The notes: a model not told the origin generated them from the letters alone. A DNA stretch of 64,000 nt from Mucilaginibacter sp. JRF (GCF_015223065.1 NZ_JADFBY010000003.1:519165-583164), one strand, 5' to 3'; shown: positions 1 to 8,956, numbered from the stretch's first letter. Numbers and translations are program-made.

Positions 1-535
1 TAGTTACACGGCGGTTATAAGGCACGTAGTAGTTATATATGTTAGGACTGGTAATATAAGCCGAAGGCGCGCACACCCAATAATTGTCGGGTATATTATA
101 GTTACCGAATGACATGCTGATGTTTATGCCGGGCGATAACGGTGCCCAACCATAATAACCACCACCCTGGCGCCAGGCCACCCAGGCAGGTGCCCATTCG
201 TAACCGGGTATCCATACCCAGCCGTAGTAGTTATCAAAACGCCAGCGACCGTAATGGAACGGCGCCCAACCCCATTCGTAGTCTGACACCCAGGTGTTGC
301 CATACGAGGTCATGGCCCAGTAACCGCGGGTTGCATAAGGCTGAAAGCCCTCCTCAACATCGGGCACCCATACGTTGCCATAATCAGGGTCGTACACCCA
401 GGTACCGTAAGGATCAAGTCCGTCGTAAAACTCCTGGTCGGTAACGTAACCCTGAGCGTAGCTTTTATTTGGAGAGGCCAGTGCTAAAAACAGCATCACG
501 ATACCCAGGCCCCATATTTTGTTAACGATCTTCAT
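1..535 (-). CDS. DUF6600-type secreted protein, 3' part missing
   Basis: Read on the minus strand from an ATG at 535, this frame stays open to the left edge of the window, so about 178 codons of the N-terminal part are present. It starts with a signal peptide (MKIVNKIWG..., cleavage after SYAQ). What follows is very rich in Trp, Tyr and Gly, with repeated W-x-P, YGxTWV and GWAPFHYGRW-like motifs. These match the DUF6600 / YXWGXW family of Bacteroidota and Proteobacteria, whose function is not established; an envelope or periplasmic location is inferred from the signal peptide. The rest of the gene lies outside the window. Confidence 0.8.
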   Translation of the reverse strand, partial: MKIVNKIWGLGIVMLFLALASPNKSYAQGYVTDQEFYDGLDPYGTWVYDPDYGNVWVPDVEEGFQPYATRGYWAMTSYGNTWVSDYEWGWAPFHYGRWRFDNYYGWVWIPGYEWAPAWVAWRQGGGYYGWAPLSPGINISMSFGNYNIPDNYWVCAPSAYITSPNIYNYYVPYNRRVT

Positions 536-654
536 AACTTTATAACTTATAATTGGCTAACCGCCTTTGTACTGTTATTGACAAGGCAAACCACAAAACG
601 TTTAAATGGTTACAACTAATTATAAACATGCCGCTGTTTTAAGCGGCCTAAGTG

Positions 655-662
655 TAATTTTG
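655..662 (+). promoter_or_regulatory. TAnnTTTG promoter box (-7) of the oxygenase gene
   Basis: The sequence taattttg matches the Bacteroidota -7 consensus TAnnTTTG and lies 40 bases before the ATG at 703. I do not see a good -33 TTG at the usual 17-23 base spacing. Confidence 0.45.
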
Positions 663-702
663 TAAATTAGCACATCATCCAATAATAAAACTATCTGCAA
701 CC

Positions 703-1665
703 ATGAGTACAGTGAATATACCAAGGCTTGACCTCAACAATTACCTGAACGGCACCGCCGAACAACGCAAACAATTTTCGGACGATATTGGCCGCGCCTT
801 TAACGAAACCGGCTTTGTTACCATAACCAACCACGGCCTTAGCAAACAGCTTATTGAGCAACTGTACACCCAGGTTAAGGCGCTATTTGCCGAGCCCGAT
901 GCGGTAAAGGCCAAATATGAAATACCCGGTCTTGCAGGCCAGCGTGGCTATACCGGCAAGGAAAAGGAAACCGCTAAAGGCTTTACCAAGCCCGACCTTA
1001 AGGAGTTTTGGCAAATAGGCCAAACCGTTGAGGATAATGACCCGGTAAAAGATATTTATCCCGACAATGTACAGGTAGATGAACTGCCCGAGTTTAACGC
1101 CGTAACCCTGGAGATATACAAAAAGCTCGAAGCTATTGGCAAGCAACTGTTGCGCGCTATATCGGTATACCTTAACCTGCCGGAGGATTATTTTGATGGT
1201 AAGGTGCATAACGGCAACAGCATATTGCGCACGCTGCACTATTTCCCGATAGCAGACCTGGATGCTATACCTGATGATGCCGTACGTGCCGGTGCGCATG
1301 AGGATATTAACCTGATCACCCTGCTGATAGGCGCCAGTGCCGATGGACTGGAAGTACTTACCCGCGAGGGCAGCTGGTACCCGGTAAAGGCGCATGGCGA
1401 GGATCTGGTAGTTAACGTTGGCGATATGCTGCAAAGGCTTACCAACAACAAACTAAAATCAACCACGCACAGGGTAGTTAACCCGCCGCGCGAGCTGATG
1501 AAAACCTCACGCTTTTCGGTACCATTCTTTTTGCATCCGAAATCAGATATGGATCTGACCAGCCTTGAATCGTGCATTGATGTTGAGCACCCAAAGTTGT
1601 ATACTGATATTACCGCGGGAGAGTATCTGGATGAAAGGTTGAGAGAGATAGGGTTGAAGAAGTAA
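703..1665 (+). CDS. 2-oxoglutarate/Fe(II)-dependent oxygenase, isopenicillin N synthase-like
   Basis: A 320-residue protein of the isopenicillin N synthase-like oxygenase superfamily. The N-terminal DIOX_N part (residues 1-120) has the typical F.ETGFVTITNHG stretch. The C-terminal double-stranded beta-helix carries the iron ligands H199, D201 and H256 and the 2-oxoglutarate-binding R270-x-S272. The family oxidises small molecules in the cytoplasm; the substrate cannot be told from the sequence. The gene is monocistronic, about 100 bases before a LysE exporter on the same strand. Family assignment is firm, substrate unknown. Confidence 0.9.
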   Translation: MSTVNIPRLDLNNYLNGTAEQRKQFSDDIGRAFNETGFVTITNHGLSKQLIEQLYTQVKALFAEPDAVKAKYEIPGLAGQRGYTGKEKETAKGFTKPDLKEFWQIGQTVEDNDPVKDIYPDNVQVDELPEFNAVTLEIYKKLEAIGKQLLRAISVYLNLPEDYFDGKVHNGNSILRTLHYFPIADLDAIPDDAVRAGAHEDINLITLLIGASADGLEVLTREGSWYPVKAHGEDLVVNVGDMLQRLTNNKLKSTTHRVVNPPRELMKTSRFSVPFFLHPKSDMDLTSLESCIDVEHPKLYTDITAGEYLDERLREIGLKK

Positions 1666-1764
1666 GCAGCCTTGCATCGTCATTATTGCTATGGCTGATA
1701 ACGAAACATTAGGTCGGGATTATTATCTTCGCCGTTATTTTTTAAAGCAAACTAACGGGGACCA

Positions 1765-2385
1765 ATGATATTCCTGACCTTTTTTATCGGGCTGATAGCC
1801 AACTTTATCGGTTACATTCCGCCCGGTAATATCAACCTTACCTTAGTACAAATTACCATTAACCGTGGCATGCGGCATGCCTTACAGTTCATTACGGCGT
1901 TTTCGGTAATCGAGTTCTTTTTCACCTTCGTGATCATGCACTTCGCCAAGTGGATATCTGAGCAGGCCAACCTAGATACGGTGATAGATTGGGTGATGGT
2001 TGTACTTTTCGGCACTTTAGGTATTGTTACCTGGGTAGGACGCAACAATCCTCCAAAAACAAAATACTCTGATACGGCAAGTATCAAATATGGCATTATG
2101 CTGGGTTTTTTAAATCCCATGCAAATCCCCTTTTGGATGGTTACCGGCACCTACGTTATATCGCACGAGTGGATATTGGATGGTAATTTCGCTTTGGTCA
2201 TCTTTAGTGTCGGCTCAGCATTAGGTTCGTTTTTGTGCCTGTACCTTTATGCCCGGTTTGCGCAGTATATACAAAGTAAATTCGCCTTAAGCACAAGGGT
2301 AATTACCATCAGCATAGCATGGCTGTTCTTTGCCTTGGCCGCCTACCATATATGCAAGCAACTGTATATCATCATTATTAAATAA
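1765..2385 (+). CDS. LysE/RhtB-family inner-membrane exporter
   Basis: A 206-residue hydrophobic protein with about six predicted membrane segments. The N-terminal helix carries FIGYIPPGNINLT, the Bacteroidota version of the LysE family P-G-P/N motif, and LGFLNPMQIPFW sits where the family has its N-P-K motif. The family exports amino acids or small metabolites; the substrate here is unknown. The ATG at 1765 follows actaacggggacca, with little Shine-Dalgarno character. It may be co-transcribed with the oxygenase upstream, but the gap of 99 bases leaves that open. Confidence 0.85.
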   Translation: MIFLTFFIGLIANFIGYIPPGNINLTLVQITINRGMRHALQFITAFSVIEFFFTFVIMHFAKWISEQANLDTVIDWVMVVLFGTLGIVTWVGRNNPPKTKYSDTASIKYGIMLGFLNPMQIPFWMVTGTYVISHEWILDGNFALVIFSVGSALGSFLCLYLYARFAQYIQSKFALSTRVITISIAWLFFALAAYHICKQLYIIIIK

Positions 2386-2452
2386 CCATCTTTTTACAAA
2401 GGGCCTTGTATTAGTGCGGGGTTAATTGCCGTTATTAGCATCAAACTATAGC

Positions 2453-3001
2453 ATGAAAACCCAACATACCAGCACGCTTAAAAGCTTTTTAATATTACTG
2501 TTAGTAACCCTTGCAGACCATACAGCTTTCGCGCAAACTACCATATCGCGCTCGGCGCTTACTTACGAGGTGAAAAATCTCGGTATAAATACCAGCGGTA
2601 AGTTCACCGGCATTAAGGCCAACATCAACTTTAACCCGGCACAACCGGCCGGCGGTAGCATTGAAGCGGCTGTTGATGTAAATACTGTAAACTCTGATAA
2701 TGATACCCGCGATGAACACCTGAAAGGCGCTAAGTTTTTTGACGCGGCTAAATACCCTACTATCAACATCAAATCAACATCGATACAAAAAAAGGGTAGC
2801 GGTTATCTGGGTAAATTTGATCTGACTATAAAAGGCACCACCAAACCGGTTGAGATACCTTTTACCTATACCGCCACCGGCGACAAAGCCCAGTACAAGG
2901 GCAGCTTTAAAATTAACCGCAAGGATTTTAACGTTGGCGGCAGCAGCATGACCCTGGCCGACGAGGTAACCATCAATATTGATATTGAAACCGCTAAATA
3001 A
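2453..3001 (+). CDS. YceI-family periplasmic lipid-binding-like protein
   Basis: A 182-residue protein from the ATG at 2453. I prefer this start to an upstream TTG at 2426 because it begins directly with a signal peptide (MKTQHTSTLKSF..., cleavage after AFAQ). The mature part is a YceI beta-barrel: it has the typical 'DxRDEHLKGAKFFDAAKYPTI' pattern and the closing 'DEVTINIDIE'. YceI proteins bind isoprenoid or other amphiphilic molecules in the periplasm, and some are stress-induced. The gene stands 37 bases before a histidine kinase on the same strand. Confidence 0.9.
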   Translation: MKTQHTSTLKSFLILLLVTLADHTAFAQTTISRSALTYEVKNLGINTSGKFTGIKANINFNPAQPAGGSIEAAVDVNTVNSDNDTRDEHLKGAKFFDAAKYPTINIKSTSIQKKGSGYLGKFDLTIKGTTKPVEIPFTYTATGDKAQYKGSFKINRKDFNVGGSSMTLADEVTINIDIETAK

Positions 3002-3038
3002 GTAGCGCACAGCTTACTAAAAACCTTAACTTTAAGGC

Positions 3039-4103
3039 ATGAAATTACGTGTTCTGGTTTTTATAAACGCCTTTGCCGTTGCAGTAACCCTATCAATAGC
3101 CAACTATTATTTTCAGCGTAGTTTGCATGCAGTGCTGATCACCTTTCCGGCAACTTTCATTATCAGCTACATTATATTTTATTATTTGATAGAGAAATAT
3201 ATCTACTCAAAAATAAAACTGATCTATAAACAGATACATAATCTTAAGTTGGGCCGCGACCTGCGCGATGCCCTGGGCGAACACGTATCTGCCGACCCGA
3301 TAAGCGATGTGCAGCAGGAAGTTAAGGAATGGGCCACGCAAAAAAAAGGGGAAATAGAGGTATTAAGAGCACAGGAAAAATTCAGACGGGAGTTTTTATC
3401 GAACATATCGCACGAGTTTAAAACCCCGCTGTTTGCCATACAAGGTTATATTGAGGCCATTGAGGATGATGATTTTGAGGATCAGGATATGGCACGCGAA
3501 TTTTTACAAAAGGCCGCCCGTAATGTTGATCGCCTGAGTTTTTTGATCAAGGATCTGGATGAGATATCAAAACTGGAAACCGGGCAGATAGCCATAAACT
3601 ACAGCAAGTTCAAGATAAACGACCTGATAAAGGAGGTAATTGAAAACCTGGAACTTAAGGCCAAAAAGCACAATATTAAATTTGTGTTCAAAGAAAAATA
3701 CGACGAATCAATTACCGTTGAGGCCGATAAGCAAAAAATAACACAAGTACTTACTAACCTGATAGACAACTCGTTAAAGTACGGCAAGGAAGGCGGCAAA
3801 ACCGCCATTAGCTTATTTGAGCTGCACGATCAGGTTTTGGTGGAGATAACTGATGATGGCATTGGTATTGAAGAAAAGTACCTGCCACGCCTGTTTGAGC
3901 GCTTTTTCCGTACGGATAGCAGCCGCTCGAGGCAAATTGGCGGCTCGGGGCTGGGTTTGGCCATAGTTAAGCATATTGTTGAAGCGCACGATCAAACCAT
4001 AAATGTGCGCAGTACCGAGGGCCTGGGCTCAACATTTGGCTTCACGCTTAAAAAAGCCAAGCAACAAATAAACATCGCGGGGATACCCGTGTTAAAAAGT
4101 TAA
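3039..4103 (+). CDS. Membrane sensor histidine kinase (PhoR-like), orphan
   Basis: A 354-residue kinase with two membrane helices near the N-terminus (about residues 4-22 and 32-52) and almost no periplasmic loop. A linker follows, then HisKA with phospho-acceptor H125 in SNISHEFKTP, then HATPase_c with the N box (NLIDNSLKYG), G1 (DDGIGI), F box and G2 (GGSGLGLAIVKH). There is no HAMP, PAS or extracellular sensor domain. No response regulator lies next to it. The gene directly downstream is the DUF47 phosphate regulator, whose promoter region overlaps this gene's stop codon. A role in phosphate sensing is suggested by neighbourhood only. Confidence 0.9.
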   Translation: MKLRVLVFINAFAVAVTLSIANYYFQRSLHAVLITFPATFIISYIIFYYLIEKYIYSKIKLIYKQIHNLKLGRDLRDALGEHVSADPISDVQQEVKEWATQKKGEIEVLRAQEKFRREFLSNISHEFKTPLFAIQGYIEAIEDDDFEDQDMAREFLQKAARNVDRLSFLIKDLDEISKLETGQIAINYSKFKINDLIKEVIENLELKAKKHNIKFVFKEKYDESITVEADKQKITQVLTNLIDNSLKYGKEGGKTAISLFELHDQVLVEITDDGIGIEEKYLPRLFERFFRTDSSRSRQIGGSGLGLAIVKHIVEAHDQTINVRSTEGLGSTFGFTLKKAKQQINIAGIPVLKS

Positions 4104-4116
4104 CATTAAATTAACA
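4100..4116 (+). promoter_or_regulatory. PHO-box-like direct repeat TTAACA-n5-TTAACA
   Basis: Two exact TTAACA hexamers start at 4100 and 4111, a period of 11 bases, and end 9 bases before a -7 box. Direct repeats of this form and period bind PhoP in Bacillus (TTAACA-like) and PhoB in Escherichia. The target genes here are a DUF47 regulator and a phosphate transporter. The first repeat overlaps the stop codon of the kinase gene. Binding by any regulator is an inference. Confidence 0.4.
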
Positions 4117-4125
4117 CACGCAAGT

Positions 4126-4133
4126 TACCTTTG
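4126..4133 (+). promoter_or_regulatory. TAnnTTTG promoter box of the phosphate block
   Basis: The sequence tacctttg fits TAnnTTTG and lies 17 bases upstream of the ATG at 4151. This gives the DUF47-PiT genes their own promoter rather than relying on read-through from the kinase. Confidence 0.5.
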
Positions 4134-4150
4134 CACAATAATACTCAACA

Positions 4151-4801
4151 ATGTCATTAAACAGTATATTCCAGTATTTTGTCCCAAAGGATAAAAAAGT
4201 TTTCTTCCCATTATTTGAACAGGCATCAAGCAACGTAGTTGCAATGGCTACCGTTTTGGTTGAGGCAGTTAACTCGGCCAGCCCTGCCACCCGCGAGGAT
4301 CTGTTCAAGCAAATAGACAAGCTTGAGAACAAAGGCGATGAAATTACCCACCAGATATACCTGGAGCTGGGCAAGAACTTCATTACCCCGTTTGATCGTG
4401 AAGATATACACTCATTAGCTACCGCTATTGATGATGTTGCCGATTATATACAAGGCGCCGCTAACCGTATGATGCTTTACAGCGTTGATAACATTAACGA
4501 GCCTATCAAAAAGCTATCTGAGCTTATTTTACAGGCCAGCATCGACCTTGAAAAAGCGGTTAAAGAACTGCGCGACCTGAAGAACGTACGTAACATTGCC
4601 GACTCGTGCATACGCATTAACAGCGTTGAGAACCAGGCTGATTATGTATTTGACCGCGCCGTGGCCGATCTATTCCTGTACGAAAAGGACGCCATTAACC
4701 TGATAAAATACAAAGAGATATACGCAGCGCTTGAAACCGCTACCGATATGTGCGAGGATGCTGCCAACGTAATGGAATCCATATTAGTTAAAAACGCGTA
4801 A
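4151..4801 (+). CDS. DUF47 (PhoU-like) phosphate transport regulator
   Basis: A 216-residue all-helical protein of the DUF47/PhoU_div family, the usual partner of PiT transporters. Family signatures include FEQASSNVVAMATVLVEAV, the E-x-x-x-D pairs (KLENKGDEITHQIY) and FITPFDREDIHSLA. These acidic clusters are the metal-binding positions of PhoU-like helical bundles. It ends 26 bases before the PiT gene, so the two probably form an operon. It likely modulates transport by PiT or phosphate signalling; the exact mechanism is not known for the family. Confidence 0.93.
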   Translation: MSLNSIFQYFVPKDKKVFFPLFEQASSNVVAMATVLVEAVNSASPATREDLFKQIDKLENKGDEITHQIYLELGKNFITPFDREDIHSLATAIDDVADYIQGAANRMMLYSVDNINEPIKKLSELILQASIDLEKAVKELRDLKNVRNIADSCIRINSVENQADYVFDRAVADLFLYEKDAINLIKYKEIYAALETATDMCEDAANVMESILVKNA

Positions 4802-4827
4802 GCAATTACTTTTTTATATCCCGATAC

Positions 4828-5838
4828 ATGGTTACCACCCTGCTTGTAGTTGTAATTTGCCTGGCAATAGTATTCGATTTTATAAATGGTTTTCATGATG
4901 CCGCAAACTCTATTGCTACCATTGTATCAACCAAGGTATTAACGCCGTTTCAGGCTGTTATATGGGCTGCCGCGTTCAACTTTTTGGCATTCTTTGTTAT
5001 TAAGGACCACAAGGTTGCTAACACTATAGCCAAGATCGTACTTCAGGATTATGTTACCATCAACGTAATACTGGCCGGTTTGTTAGCCGCTATTACCTGG
5101 AATTTAATTACCTGGTGGTTCGGTATACCATCAAGCTCATCGCACACGCTTATTGGCGGTTTCGCCGGCGCCGGCATGACCAATGCCATATTTATGGGCC
5201 ACAACGCGTTCCATGCCATTAAATCAAGCTACATCATCGAGATAGCCTCATACATTGTACTGGCACCCTTTATCGGTTTGATCACCGCTTATATTATCAC
5301 TATCATTATACTGCACATCTGTAAAAACGCCCGTCCCGCCGCTGCCGAAAAGTGGTTCAAGGCCGGTCAGCTGATATCGTCAGCGTTTTTGAGCTTTGCA
5401 CACGGTGGTAATGATGCGCAAAAGGTAATGGGTATTATTTATGTGGCCCTTGTATCAGCAAAAGTACTTACTGATGGCGCTACCATGCCCGAGTGGATAC
5501 CATTAGCCTGTTACAGCGCTATTGGCCTGGGCACCATGTCCGGCGGTTGGAAGATCGTTAAAACCATGGGTAGCAAAATTACCAAGGTAACCCCGGTTGA
5601 GGGTGTTGCGGCCGAAACTGCCGGTGCCATCACACTAACTATTACTGAGCGTTTGGGCATACCGGTTTCAACCACGCATACCATTACAGGTTCAATTATA
5701 GGTGTAGGCTTAACCAAAAGGGTATCGGCCGTGCGTTGGGGTGTAACCATTAACCTGATGTGGGCCTGGGTTATCACCATCCCTATTTCGGCCTTGCTTG
5801 CTGCCGGTGTATATTCATTGATCCGCCTGTTCGCTTAA
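4828..5838 (+). CDS. PiT-family inorganic phosphate transporter
   Basis: A 336-residue inner-membrane protein with about ten helices and the two PiT signature repeats. The first is FDFINGFHDAANSIAT near residue 12. The second, around residue 190, is FAHGGNDAQKVMG. It also has the paired GIPSSSSHTLIGG and GIPVSTTHTITG segments of the inverted-repeat fold. PiT proteins take up metal-phosphate using the proton or sodium gradient. The upstream DUF47 gene supports phosphate as substrate. A lipoprotein gene (DUF4197) follows after 30 bases. Confidence 0.95.
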   Translation: MVTTLLVVVICLAIVFDFINGFHDAANSIATIVSTKVLTPFQAVIWAAAFNFLAFFVIKDHKVANTIAKIVLQDYVTINVILAGLLAAITWNLITWWFGIPSSSSHTLIGGFAGAGMTNAIFMGHNAFHAIKSSYIIEIASYIVLAPFIGLITAYIITIIILHICKNARPAAAEKWFKAGQLISSAFLSFAHGGNDAQKVMGIIYVALVSAKVLTDGATMPEWIPLACYSAIGLGTMSGGWKIVKTMGSKITKVTPVEGVAAETAGAITLTITERLGIPVSTTHTITGSIIGVGLTKRVSAVRWGVTINLMWAWVITIPISALLAAGVYSLIRLFA

Positions 5839-5868
5839 ACTTTTTGCCGCTACGCAGGTTAAAGCTGT

Positions 5869-6606
5869 ATGAAAAAGGTATTACTTATTATCCCTGCCAT
5901 TGTTGGCATGTCCATTATATCCGGCTGCGATACGCTTAACCAGGTAGCGCAAACTGCCGGTCAAACCATTGGCAACCCTACCGCTACTGATATCGCTTCG
6001 GCATTAAAGCAGGCGCTTGAGCAGGGTACAACCAAAAGCTCGGATGAATTATCGGCACAAAACGGCTTCTTCGGCAACGCGCTGATCAAACTGGTTTTCC
6101 CGCCCGAAGCACAAAAGGCCGAAAAGACCCTCCGCTCATTAGGTTTAAACTCGCTTTGCGATAACGTGATACTTTCACTGAACCGTGCTGCCGAGGATGC
6201 CGCTAAGGAAGCCAAACCCATTTTTATCAACTCCATTAAGCAGCTTACCTTGCAGGATGCCACCAACATTTTATTAGGCAATAAGGATGCGGCTACCCAA
6301 TACTTTAAACGCACTACCGTTAATCAGCTTACCGAAAAATTCAAGCCTGTTATTCAAAGCAGTTTGAACAAGGTTGGCGCTACCCGCTATTATGGCGATG
6401 CGGTTACGGCTTACAATAAAGTTCCGCTGGTGAGCACCAAGCTTAACCCCGATTTGAGTGACTACGTAACGCAAAAGGCCATTGAAGGCTTATTTGTGGA
6501 GATAGCCAAAGAGGAGCTGAACATTCGCCAAAACCTGTCGGCACGTTCAACTACGCTGATGCAGCGTGTGTTTGGTTATGCCGATAGTAAAAAGGCAAAG
6601 AGCTAA
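5869..6606 (+). CDS. DUF4197 lipoprotein
   Basis: A 245-residue protein with a lipoprotein signal (lipobox IISGC, Cys at about residue 20). It matches DUF4197: an N-terminal DIASALKQALEQG segment, then FPPEAQKAEKTLRSLG, 'LNRAAEDAAKEAKPIF' and a C-terminal KAIEGLFVEIAKEELNIRQN. The family is widespread in Gram-negative bacteria and its function is unknown. It lies 30 bases after the phosphate transporter on the same strand and may be co-transcribed with it. The downstream gene is convergent. Confidence 0.9.
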   Translation: MKKVLLIIPAIVGMSIISGCDTLNQVAQTAGQTIGNPTATDIASALKQALEQGTTKSSDELSAQNGFFGNALIKLVFPPEAQKAEKTLRSLGLNSLCDNVILSLNRAAEDAAKEAKPIFINSIKQLTLQDATNILLGNKDAATQYFKRTTVNQLTEKFKPVIQSSLNKVGATRYYGDAVTAYNKVPLVSTKLNPDLSDYVTQKAIEGLFVEIAKEELNIRQNLSARSTTLMQRVFGYADSKKAKS

Positions 6607-6628
6607 AAAAAGAGCTTACCAACGTACA

Positions 6629-7024
6629 TTATTCTGTCGGTTTTGCCGGATGGCGAAACATTATGACGGCGAATATCACAGCTAATCCTGCATAAATACC
6701 GGCCACTACTGATAATGCAGCAGGCAGATCGCTATTACCTCGAAACACTGTTTTAACAAGCATTGCTCCGCCTATAAAAAAGTGGGCGAAATTGGCTAAC
6801 ACCAAAGGTTTGTTATAAATACCGCCTATATTAGAGCCTTTGGCCATCCAGTTAAGCATAGCGAAACCGAAGTAGGTTGCACCTAACAATTGCGTGGCGA
6901 TGCTTAATATTTCGGTGGGTTGGGCAACAAAGGCTTTTATAATATCATCTGCTGCAAAGGTGAGGGCGATACCCATAACTGCTAAAAATATAGCGGTTAC
7001 GGTCATGATAAGTTTGGTATTCAT
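6629..7024 (-). CDS. Small four-helix membrane protein, unknown
   Basis: A 131-residue protein from the ATG at 7024; an upstream in-frame TTG at 7048 would add eight residues and is less likely. It has four hydrophobic segments and a conserved-looking 'TQLLGATYFGFAMLNWMAKGS' stretch with 'NFAHFFIGG' in the third helix. This arrangement is common among small Bacteroidota membrane proteins without assigned function. It lies convergent to the DUF4197 gene, with only 22 bases between the two stop codons. Confidence 0.7.
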   Translation of the reverse strand: MNTKLIMTVTAIFLAVMGIALTFAADDIIKAFVAQPTEILSIATQLLGATYFGFAMLNWMAKGSNIGGIYNKPLVLANFAHFFIGGAMLVKTVFRGNSDLPAALSVVAGIYAGLAVIFAVIMFRHPAKPTE

Positions 7025-7087
7025 CAAAGGGGTAATGTTAGCCTGCAAACATACATTATTTGTACATCAACAGGCTAACATATTGTA

Positions 7088-8905
7088 TTACATTCCCTTT
7101 TCAATAGCTTTATACACAGCATCCTGTATACGCGGGCGTACATTTAGGTCTGATAGTTTGTTGGTAACTTTTGGATGCACCCTGTTTGACAGGAAGATGT
7201 ATACCAGGCCATATTTAGGATCGACCCAAACGCAGGTGCCTGTATAGCCGGTGTGGCCAAAGGTTTGATCGGATGCCAGTTCAGATGGGTAATGCTTGGT
7301 TACTACCGAATCCTTACGATCAAAACCCAAACCACGGCGACTAACCGCTGATTGCCTGGAGGTAAACAGCTCCACCGTTTCGGGTTTAAAGTATTGCACA
7401 CCACCGTAGGTGCCTTTGTTCAGCATCATCTGGAAAAGTATGGCCAGGTCATTAGCATCAGCAAACAAGCCCGCATGGCCTGATACGCCACCTGCCAAAG
7501 CCGCGCCCTGATCGTGCACGTAGCCTTTCAGCAACGTATGCCTGAAATAGTTATCATCTTCAGTAGGTATTATCTGGCTAACGCTAAACCTGTTTCGCGG
7601 TAAAAAGCCCGCGGTTTGCATGCCCAGCTTGTTGTAAAACTCGGTTTGCACATATTGGTTCAAAGGCTCGGCGGTTATGGTTTCCACTATCTCCTTCATA
7701 AAATACATACTCAGGTCGCTATACTCGTATTGCCCGCGGGTACGCAGGGCGGTTTTAAGCATGGTTGGCAGCATGTAATCCTTATAAAAATCCTTACGTA
7801 CAAAATAGCCATCGGCTACTTTGGTATTATACACCGCTGATGAATCACCGCTGTGATCAGCCGGCTTAACCCTATCCTGAAAAGGTATAAAAGGAATTAA
7901 CCCGGCCTGGTGCAGCATCAGTTCGCGCACACGAATGCTGTTTTTGTTGGTATTGCGCGCAATAGGCAAATAATCGCCCATGGTTGAGTCGAGGTTAAGC
8001 TTGCCCTGCTCATTAAGGCGCATCACCTCCATGGTGGTAGCGGCAATTTTAGTAACCGATGCCAGATCGAAAATGTCGGTTATCTTATCAGGCTCGCCGG
8101 TAGTATAGGTATGGTTACCGTAAGCCTTGTTAAATATCACCTTACCATCCTTAGCTATCAGCACCACGCAGCCCGGTGTTGCCTGCTGGCGAATGGCCTC
8201 GTTAGCGATGTTGTCTATCTCGTTCAAAGTAACAGCCTTGATACTTGCCGCCTCGGGAATAGTATACTGCAAACGTGTTTTCAGTGTAGCGAACCCACTA
8301 TTGGCCACATATTTCGGCGAAAAAGTTTGCGACAACTTTTGCGACAATGGCACGCCGCCAAAAATAGCCTGCGCCACATACGCCGCCGAAATCGGCGTTA
8401 CCTTACTGTTCCAGATGATGGGGTTTGGCTCATCATTCAGTTTGGCCAGCGCATTACCGTTGCCGAACAGGGCTATCACCACCTTTTTTAGCTTACGGTT
8501 AAGCTTTACAAAGTTCACGATCTGCGGATTGTTAAGGTCGATATCGGTTAGCTGGATAACGAGGGTATTGTAAAATTTAATATCCTGAGCCAGATCATTA
8601 ACCGTCTTTTGACCTAAGTAAGCGGCTCCGTTGAATGAGCGTACCTGGGTATATTTATTCAGTAAACTATCAAACTGTGGGGCATAGGTATTTGAGAAAT
8701 TAACGCTGACAACTTGCGCGCTGTCCAGATTTTTCAGGGGGATGAGCTGGCTTTCGTTATTCAGCAATATGGTATTTTGCTCGGTTTGCCTTTCTTCGCT
8801 CAGGTAGGTTACGGCGCTCATGGGCGGGTTTTGCGCACATGCCGAATTGAACATTACAAACAACGCTAACATAACGGGCACGGCGCCCCATGGGTTTTTT
8901 CTCAT
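7088..8905 (-). CDS. Serine hydrolase (beta-lactamase fold) with a GH3-C-like N-terminal region
   Basis: A 605-residue secreted protein from the ATG at 8905 (a TTG two codons upstream is less likely), with a signal peptide ending at ACAQ. Residues 230-600 are a class C beta-lactamase/penicillin-binding-like hydrolase: S283-V-T-K286 is the catalytic S-x-x-K, Y-S-D in YEYSDLSM the second motif and HTGYTG the third. Residues 45-205 begin with ILLNNESQLIPLKNL and end with AIFGGVPLSQKL, which resembles the second domain of family 3 glycoside hydrolases. Many Bacteroidota carry a full GH3-plus-beta-lactamase fusion of about 1000 residues. This one lacks the GH3 catalytic barrel. A cell-wall role is inferred. 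Confidence 0.85.
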   Translation of the reverse strand: MRKNPWGAVPVMLALFVMFNSACAQNPPMSAVTYLSEERQTEQNTILLNNESQLIPLKNLDSAQVVSVNFSNTYAPQFDSLLNKYTQVRSFNGAAYLGQKTVNDLAQDIKFYNTLVIQLTDIDLNNPQIVNFVKLNRKLKKVVIALFGNGNALAKLNDEPNPIIWNSKVTPISAAYVAQAIFGGVPLSQKLSQTFSPKYVANSGFATLKTRLQYTIPEAASIKAVTLNEIDNIANEAIRQQATPGCVVLIAKDGKVIFNKAYGNHTYTTGEPDKITDIFDLASVTKIAATTMEVMRLNEQGKLNLDSTMGDYLPIARNTNKNSIRVRELMLHQAGLIPFIPFQDRVKPADHSGDSSAVYNTKVADGYFVRKDFYKDYMLPTMLKTALRTRGQYEYSDLSMYFMKEIVETITAEPLNQYVQTEFYNKLGMQTAGFLPRNRFSVSQIIPTEDDNYFRHTLLKGYVHDQGAALAGGVSGHAGLFADANDLAILFQMMLNKGTYGGVQYFKPETVELFTSRQSAVSRRGLGFDRKDSVVTKHYPSELASDQTFGHTGYTGTCVWVDPKYGLVYIFLSNRVHPKVTNKLSDLNVRPRIQDAVYKAIEKGM

Positions 8906-8956
8906 ATACAATTAGTAACGGTATTTTTTATAACCTGATATTTACAGGCGCAATTA

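Noticed and set aside
142..444. Plus-strand open frame of 100 codons at the left edge
   Set aside because: It is the shadow of the Trp/Tyr-rich DUF6600 gene read on the minus strand; its composition (Pro/Arg/His rich, no motif) is that of an antisense frame.
883..1434. Long minus-strand frame of 183 codons opposite the oxygenase
   Set aside because: The plus-strand protein has all 2-oxoglutarate oxygenase motifs over the same region; the minus frame has none and starts in mid-gene.
8111..8573. Two overlapping plus-strand frames inside the serine hydrolase
   Set aside because: They read against a gene with clear S-x-x-K catalytic motifs and carry no recognisable domain.
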